From assembly GCA_001599755.1 (NCBI GenBank), contig BCHX01000009.1, positions 558,001 to 622,000 of the forward strand: DNA of 64,000 bases. Reading direction: 5' to 3'. Position 1 is the first letter of the stretch; each line of letters begins with the position of its first letter. The notes beneath the pieces were generated by a model. It saw only the letters and a program-made list of their open reading frames with translations. It searched no databases and had not been told where the DNA came from. Below, one piece after another: positions 57,024 to 64,000 of this stretch. The position numbers and the translations under genes were made by a program. The stretch comes from Gliomastix tumulicola. Lineage: Eukaryota > Ascomycota > Sordariomycetes > Hypocreales > Bionectriaceae.

Positions 57024-59929
57024 ATGCGCCACGAAACCCCCCGTCGCCCGAAGGCGATCAAAAGGGACCCCGAGCACAGCGCGAGTCCCAACGCTCGATT
57101 CTCTCATACCATGGCCCATTCGACGGCTGACACGAACGCGAGCTCGGATCGCACCAATATCGACCCGTCCACCCGCCGATTCGGTAGATCGGATGCCCGT
57201 GAGTCTATCCATTCCCTTGCCCTCTCCCAATTTTCCACTCGTTCCACGCTCACATCTCCTGCAGCCACGCCATCTGAGCCAGAACCTCTACTTAGAGAGA
57301 TGAGGGTGGCCAACCATGTCGTTGTGGGCAGCCCGACTGCCAACGAGGAAACGCTCAGTTTCCAAACCTCCTTCCAGGATTTCGGCAAGACCCTCAAGGC
57401 GTGCAATGACACCCTCGGCGAGCTTCAAGGCCTGGGCATATCTCACGATGTCCCTCTTCCTGAGCTCGTGCTTGTCGGCGACCAATCTGCTGGAAAGTCG
57501 AGCGTCATGTCCGGACTTGCCAACTTGGAGCTGCCGCGCAGCGAAGGCACCTGCACCAGATGCCCGCTACACATCCGAGTGTCACGCAATACGGACTGGT
57601 CCTGCCGTGTGTCTCTGACCAAAGAGTACAAGTATTCCCCCCCGTCGGACGGTCGCGAGATCTCTGAGGCCGATGTCACCGACGACGACCCTTTCTTTCC
57701 ATGGAAGAGACTCGCTTCATCCGAAATTCTTGAGTTCAAGACTGTCCATGACAAGAGTCAGATTGAAGAGGTGCTCCGATGGGCCCAAATCGCCATTCTT
57801 AGCGACGATAAGCCCCACGACCTCTTTATTCCTGGCACTGGAGCTGCTGCACTCGGAACGGAGATTGACCTTGCGGCAGCTGAGTGCACGGCCAAATTCT
57901 CCCCCAACGTCGTCTCGCTGGAGATCAAAGGTCCTGGCCTGCCCAACCTGTCATTCTACGACATGCCCGGCATGTTCCAGAACCCTGCTGACGCTCGGGA
58001 TGACTACCTCGTCAACGTCGTCCGAAATCTGTCAACGAGCTACATCAATCGTCAATCAGCCATCATCATGTGCTCGATCCCGATGAACACCGACGCCGAG
58101 AACTCCTACACATTCGGCCTAATTCGCAGACTGCGCGCCACGCCCAGGACTATCGGTGTATTGACCAAAGCCGATCTTCTGCCCCAGGGCGGTGCCCATG
58201 AACAATGGCTTGCAATCATGAAAGGCACAGCACACCAAACTGGGGAGGGATACTTCATTACTTCCCGGCCGACTGGAAAGGACCTTGAGGAGTTGAGACT
58301 CTGGGAAGAGAATGTTTTTGAAGACCACGGTTATGAACTGTGGCCTACTCATTTTCATCAATTTGGCGATCGATGCGGTGTTGAGAAGCTCAAGAAATTT
58401 CTCTCTGAAAAGCTTGGCGGAGCATTCCTGGCTAGGTAAGTCAAGACCTTCACCTCGTCTATTGTTTGCTGCATACTAACGCGAGGCGCAGCCTTCCCCA
58501 AATAGAGAACAAGGTCAAAGTCCTTCTCGGCCAGAATAAGAAGAAGCTCGCAAACCTGCCGGAGCTCCCAGACAATATCGAACTAGAGATCCACGGCTCG
58601 TTGACCAACTTCAACACCGCTGCCCAGGCTTCGATTGACAGCTTCACCCGTCGCTTCAATGTTCTACCCAAAGACTTCAAAGACTGTCTACTTGCCATCA
58701 AGCCCAGGTTCATCTTGGTCGATAAGAGTGACATCCCCGTCCATGAAATCTCCGACGATGACGACGACGACCCGGCTCCTGTGGCCACTCCGTCCAAGAG
58801 ACCGCGACAGATGCCTCCACCCCAGACGCCAGCAGCGAAGCGCCACCGCGGCTTGACGCCAGCTCAGACCAACTCGGGAGGTTCTCCCTTTGTCAAACCC
58901 GAAGACTCCGATGGCCAGGGAAGGGACTCCCCGGCGCCCCGTCCTGTTTCCCGCTCTGCTTCGCAGCAGGGCTCTTCGCTGCCGCCTCCTTTCGAGCAGT
59001 TCAGCAAGATAGGCAAAAGCTTCCGCACTCTCGCGCAGATTCGCCAGGAGATCGAGAGCAAGACAAAAGCCGGTCTGCCGCAGAGAAACCCTGACGAAGT
59101 GTACGAGGACCTCGCCATTGAGGCCATTAAGCCGTGGAACGCGCCAATGGAGGCATTCCTTCACGAGACGGTCCGTCGGCTCAAGAGAGATCTCTCCGAC
59201 GCACTTCACAGTACCTTTGACAGCCTCAAGAAGCGGCACGTGTACAAGGAGGTTCGCAAGCATCTTGATGCCTACCTCAAGGCCCATGGCCAGGAGACCG
59301 CCCGTCTACTGGCAACCCTGTACAAGCATGAAGCTCACCGCTTGATGACTTTCAACGGCGAGGCTTTTGCCCAGTACAAAGCCGAGGAGCTTCATCTACT
59401 CACGCGTTTCCGCCATAAGATGCGGATGGAGAAGAAGGGTCTCCAAGATCCCAGGCCTCTGGCAGACTGGGACAAGATGAGCGACAGCGAGCGAGAGAAG
59501 GAGAAGTCTCGCCGCCTGTCGGATGAGGCAAATAAGATTGGTCCTGACCAGTTCGCGAGGGAAGTGGATGTCATCGCGTACATTAGGGGTTACTACAAGC
59601 TGGCAGCACTACGATTCGCGGATGCGGTTGCACAGCAAATTCTTTGCCAGATGATCCCTGACATCCAGTCGAACATGTACCTGCACCTCATCAAGGAACT
59701 GGGCATCACCGGCCCCGACAGCAAGCGTGTGTACGAGAAACTGATGGAGGAGGATCCGCAGATGGCGGAGACCCGGCAGGGACTGAAGCGAGAGCAAGCG
59801 AAGTTTGAGAAGGCTCTTACTAGCATTGCTGCTCTGAAAATGGACGGCGGCGATGATCATGATGCCCCGAAAGTTCACGTCGCTGCAGACGTGAGCGTGG
59901 ACGATCACATGGATGACGGTAGTTTCTAA
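57024..59929 (+). CDS. Dynamin-like GTPase (Mx/interferon-induced-type fungal family)
   Basis: Two exons: 57024-58435 and 58492-59929, 56-nt intron; 949 aa from the first in-frame ATG. The GTPase shows G1 LVGDQSAGKSSVMSGL (about 154), G2 EGTCTRCPLHIRV, G3 DMPG (DLPG in most dynamins) and G4 TKADLLPQGG. The middle region has KVKVLLGQNKKKLANLPE and similar. The C-terminal region around 860-930 resembles a GTPase effector domain (YYKLAALRFADAVAQQILCQM; KRVYEKLMEEDP). A disordered insertion at about 555-640 contains KRPRQMPPPQTPAAKRHR, a bipartite-NLS-like signal. Many ascomycetes carry several such dynamin-like genes of unknown role. An internal GTGAGT...CTGCAG pair (57199-57264, 66 nt) could be an extra in-frame intron removing 22 residues near the N-terminus. 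Confidence 0.88.
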
Positions 59930-61704
59930 AGTGTCCTGTCGGCGAGGTTCTGTCCATTGGCGACATTCTGGGTGTCTTGGTGCCGGGGTTTTCGGCTTCC
60001 TGACTTTGTTTTGTACGAGTATATGGTCGGGCTGTCATTGCCTGCGTGGATCTACATGACTCGTGGCGAGATGTCCCAAAGGATTGGGCGGCAACATGGA
60101 TGTGGGAGGATAGGCGGATGATTTTTTTGGAGCAATTTACTGTTCTGGGGCACTGGTATTTCGGATTGGCTAGGGATGGACTTCTGGGTTTTAGTCTGTA
60201 GCTAGAGTACGAGACAGCAAATGCGATTTGTAGAGTAGAAATTCAGCATCCCTGTGATGTGCTCTCGGCGAGAGTCACCAGCCATGGCTGCGTTGTGATG
60301 AACTCTACGAGAACCATTATCCCGCACCTCGCAACGAACGAAGCGAGCAAGTGAATGGACCAGGTACGTCAATATCTGTTGTCTTGTCGTGGCGGGCTAA
60401 AACATCTCCTCGTTTCGTGGGTGAAGCATCTCAAGATACCAAACGCTGTAGGGTAGCTCGGCTGTCACCACAGACTTGAACGCCTGGAAATACTGTCCCG
60501 TCCTGTGGGAAGCTGGGTATGGTATTTTTTTTCTTTTGAAAAATATATCCCCTGTATCTAAGACGTATCGGAGTGCGGAAGGAAAGTGCAGGTAGTTTGC
60601 TTAAACCCATTCCGGGATGGTGAAAGCCAGACCTGGATGATCGAGAGGCATCGAGCGAGCGAGTCCATCGGCCCGTGGGCTACTTTTCCACACGTGAAAG
60701 ACCTCGCCGTTGCATTCCAGGGGCTGAATTGCATTCAATATATCACTTCACAAGAGATATACACAGCATCTGCGGCGGGAAGTCCATAATTGCCCACATG
60801 AGACGCGCTACATGTGCTTGAGCTTCACTCGTTCTGCACGGATAAATATTGTATAGAACCCGAGCTCTGGCTGAAACATGCATACCTGCCCTTGAAGTGA
60901 AAGAATCGAGTCTGAATATCGTACTAATGCTGTCATAGCTACGATTTGGCGGTGGTGCAATATGCATTCGTGTTGCTGCATTGTTTGTTGTATCGAATAT
61001 TCAGCAGGGAACAACGCCGTGTGAGGTCCCGGACACTTCACCACGACATCTTCCTGCACGGCGAGAGATCTTGTATAAAATTAAATACAAGTAATTCGAA
61101 GGATATCAGCAGAATCATATACAGGCTGCTCTGTGTTTTCGGGATCGACGTTTCTTGTGGAAGGGCGGCGCATGCGAGTTCGTTCGAGGTTCGACAGTGG
61201 CTCGGTGCGAGGTCATGTCAGGCAGCGCTGGCCTCCCTTTTGGATTTGGAAAGATTGTCTGGCTCCCTTGACAGGTAGGGAAGTTCAACTATTCCCCTCG
61301 TCTCGCGGGCGCGCGTCGATGAGACGTCGGATGGGAGCCATTGGCGGCCTCGTCCCTATGCAACGTTGAGCTGTGTCTATCAATCGTCTCTGCGTGCAAA
61401 CGAAATGGGGAATCGAGATGCGGATCGTTAGCTTCAAGGCGAAAGTCTTGAGACGCTCTGGACGTGTCAATCACGGCGGGAGGGCGAGGTCTGTCGCTCG
61501 TTGGGCATGCCCGAGTCTCTCTTGCCTGGACCTGCTTACGGCCTGGTCTCGGCCGCTCCAAGAGGCGCACTACGAGGTGGAAGGAGGCAATGACTGGCTG
61601 GAAAGCTCGAGGATCGGCCTGGATCGTCGCTTTTTCTTAGCGAATTGGGGCATTGTCGAGGCACGGGGGTCGACACGAGGGTCTGGAAGTCGAAGCGACA
61701 CTAG

Positions 61705-61730
61705 CCATATTGCCTGGCCATATTGCCTGG
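61705..61730 (+). repeat. 13-bp direct repeat, 2 copies
   Basis: CCATATTGCCTGG is present twice in perfect tandem. Confidence 0.95.
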
Positions 61731-62392
61731 CACGGCACAGCACAGCCAACAGAATGGATGTCGCTCGAGGAAGCAAGTTTGAAATTCTTTCCTCTTGATC
61801 GTGAACTTCATTTCCGTTCTCGGACCAAGAAGGGGACCTGCTCCCTCTCCGTCTGGGACGACTGTAATAAACGCTCGGCTGCGCAGAACGTCCTCGCCGA
61901 TGGACGATCTCGGATTGATTTCTCTCGATGAGCCAGCGCATTCATCTACGTAGATTGCAAGAAATCAATAGTCTGGCCGAATCTCAAATAAAACATTCTG
62001 GTGAAGCATATTGCTCTCTCCCTGAATGGGCGACCAGAATCGAAGATGGTGAGACAGGAAGGTCGGCTGAACGGCGACGTTCCCGAAATGCCGTGAGATG
62101 ATACATCCACTCCCTTGCAGCTCAAGACACGCCCTTCTTCAAGACCCGTTGGCTGGATTGGGACCGTGCGGGCCGCCAGGTCCTCCTTCTCTCGCATGGG
62201 CTCGAGTCAAGGTTCTAGGGGAACTTTTCTGCCCGCCGTGGAAACAAGCTGTAGGGATGCTGGAGATTGATGGACGGCGCGGCGCGCGATGGGTGAGACG
62301 CGATCCATGGGCAAGGGTTCTCAGAGTGCCAGTCACTGTTGCTCAATGGAGTCTTGAAGGAGGAGGAGGAGCTGGCCATGCTTGGACTGGTT

Positions 62393-62457
62393 GACAGCAC
62401 TGTTCCTCTCAGGACGGTACATACAGGTGATGTCCCGTCCTGAGGAACAGTGCTGTC
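62393..62457 (+). repeat. Long inverted repeat (23-bp stem, one 2-nt bulge)
   Basis: The left arm 62393-62417 and right arm 62435-62457 pair along 23 bp, interrupted only by a 2-nt bulge (an extra TC in the left arm). The loop is 17 nt. The arms begin GACAGCACTGTTCCTC and end GAGGAACAGTGCTGTC. The length and near-perfect pairing are unlikely by chance in 4 kb and would fold stably as RNA from either strand. Confidence 0.9.
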
Positions 62458-63017
62458 TTCCCTGGAACTCGGAAATACGAATAGACTATGGGCTGTTGAC
62501 GTGGCGCAACACATCATCATGTGAGGCCGGGCGCGAGCAGACAGAGCTGTCGCCCAGGGGTTTTAATTACCTACAGGCAAGGGGTCCTCGTCGCGCGTCG
62601 GAGCCACGATCTGCATTGCACCCTAAACGCAGAGCTGGGAGCAACATGTGATAGATCCCTTCGCGCCCGAAGCGACCTGGGCCACGTTGTAACTCCTACG
62701 CGTGCTGCCGAGACCGCCACAAGAAGCCTCGCCGGTGTGCTGTCCCTCTTTCCCGGAACGCTTCAGCACGGTGGCCCCCGGGTCTCGCGGCCCCCCGGAG
62801 GCGCGGAAGTAAGTGAAAAGCAGTCGGGATTATCGAAGGGCAATCTGGATGTCGTCGTCGTCGTCGTGGAACGGGACCGAGGCGGACGGACGCTTGACGA
62901 GGATATGGGCGGCGGCTGAAATCGTAGCGCGCGCGCAGAGACGAGGAAGACGGGCTCCGCTGCCATGTCATGGGCCATCGGCTGGTGAGAGTCGTGACTT
63001 GTCCCGTCTATCCATGC

Positions 63018-63053
63018 CTCCCTCCCTCCCTCCCTCCATCCATCCATCCATCA
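63018..63053 (+). repeat. (CTCC)n / (CATC)n microsatellite
   Basis: About four to five CTCC units run directly into about four CATC units in the non-coding right-hand region. Confidence 0.9.
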
Positions 63054-64000
63054 GCTCGACGTGGGCCGGGGACGCACGCGAGCGTCTCCAGAAGCAGATA
63101 TTAAAATATTGAATCCAGCCCGACGGTACGAAGCAGTGAGGCGGCAAGGATGCCTCGCAATTCACGCATCAGAGGATCGCGTCCAAGCGCCAGGAAAGTG
63201 GCGTTGCGTTCTGCTAACTGACTACCTTTGCTGTCGTCGCGCAAGCTCTTCCTCAACTGGTGAAGGGGGGCAGCGCGGGCCTCAGATCCGGAGTGCTTGC
63301 AGTAACGCCGAGTTCGTGGGGTAAGGAGAATTCCTGCAAAGGAGAATTATCTGGGATATTTTGGGGGCGATGGGGGGGAAAGTTGGAGTTCGCTTGCCAA
63401 GTTGGCTGGAAGTCTGCGGCATTGTGTTCCGTGTTTACTTTGTCTTTTCACATATGACCTCTCTTTGCTCGAGTTCTAGACCGAGGGATCGCATTGCTGA
63501 GGTCTTAGTCTTGGGCTTTGAGAGGAGCAGCCGGCAAACACGTAACGAATTGGTACCCTTAGTCCTTTACCCAGTCCTCGGATCTCAGCAAATTTCTCAA
63601 CTGAGACAAGCCGGGGGGGTTACTAGTTAGTTAGACGCCTCTCCGCACCAGAGAGGGAGCCTCTGGTCTGGCACCTGAGGAAGATGACTTGAGACTGGGA
63701 GGTGGGGAATGCAGTGAAATTAACCTGCTAGGGCATGATGAATCGAAGATTGTTTCATGCACTCAGCGCACGCTATAGCAGTACCGTTAGCGGTCTTCTG
63801 TTTCTCGCCTAAATGCCACTGACTGACTAGTGTGACTGACGGCCTGGCTCCTCTGCACGAGGTGTTTCTAGTGTTTCTTTCTTGCCTGAGGGCATCAATC
63901 AATCTTGCAGTGGGACGACATCGACAATCCGCGGGCGCTAAGCATAGTGCTGCAACACCGTCTGCCTCTTCTGTACTAGGACCTGACAGTTGCTGACCTG

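Larger units (their letters stand above)
59930..64000. other. 4-kb region without supported genes
   Basis: Many ORFs of 60-141 codons overlap on both strands, but none has a domain, signal peptide or coherent splice pattern that I can support. Structures found are a long hairpin at 62393-62457, a 13-bp direct repeat at 61705-61730 and a CTCC/CATC microsatellite at 63018-63053. Part of a gene could begin beyond the right edge. Confidence 0.5.

Noticed and set aside
62990..63060. Repetitive CTCC/CATC run considered as a CRISPR-like array
   Set aside because: It is a simple microsatellite without spacers, and the DNA is eukaryotic.

Overview
The window is from the nuclear genome of a filamentous ascomycete, most likely a Sordariomycete. 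Genes are split by short GT-AG introns, mostly 50-90 nt. Coding sequence is GC-rich, spacers carry simple repeats, and the content is typically fungal: a cellobiose dehydrogenase with a fungal cellulose-binding module, MAK5, HIR1, a Pso2/Artemis-type nuclease, STAND/NLR-type receptors and an Ecp2/Hce2-like secreted protein. I could not place the species. Exon boundaries were derived by hand from splice signals, frame continuity and family alignment.

Layout. 1-7.6 kb: the 3' part of an Mlp1/TPR nucleoporin (+), then a GNAT acyltransferase and a CBM1-bearing cellobiose dehydrogenase (both -). 9.8-15.4 kb: a metallo-beta-lactamase DNA-repair nuclease (+) convergent with the DEAD-box helicase MAK5 (-). 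16.6-21.6 kb: a nine-exon gene joining ankyrin repeats to a CorA-like two-helix membrane module (+). 22.4-24.4 kb: a broken TauD/TfdA dioxygenase copy and a hypothetical gene (-). 26.2-30.1 kb: a membrane/coiled-coil protein with an in-frame TAG and a small secreted Hce2-like protein (+). 33.6-34.8 kb: a free-standing NACHT_N-like protein (+). 36.9-40.6 kb: a GDP-mannose pyrophosphorylase alpha homologue (+) convergent with a nucleotide-sugar transporter (-). 42.2-49.8 kb: an NLR with NACHT, C2H2 and ankyrin-like parts (+) convergent with an 11-exon SNF2/RING ATPase (-). 50.6-55.6 kb: a Q-rich secreted ORF also interrupted by an in-frame TAG, and HIR1 (both -). 57.0-59.9 kb: a dynamin-like GTPase (+). 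The last 4 kb has no gene I can support but holds a strong hairpin.

Conserved nuclear and Golgi housekeeping genes (MLP1, MAK5, HIR1, GMPP-alpha, sugar transporter) alternate with accessory genes typical of fungal nonself recognition, host interaction and plant-biomass breakdown. The most interesting signals are two genes whose reading frames run straight through a single TAG, the isolated NACHT_N-like protein, the ankyrin-CorA fusion without a GMN motif, and the hairpin at 62393-62457.
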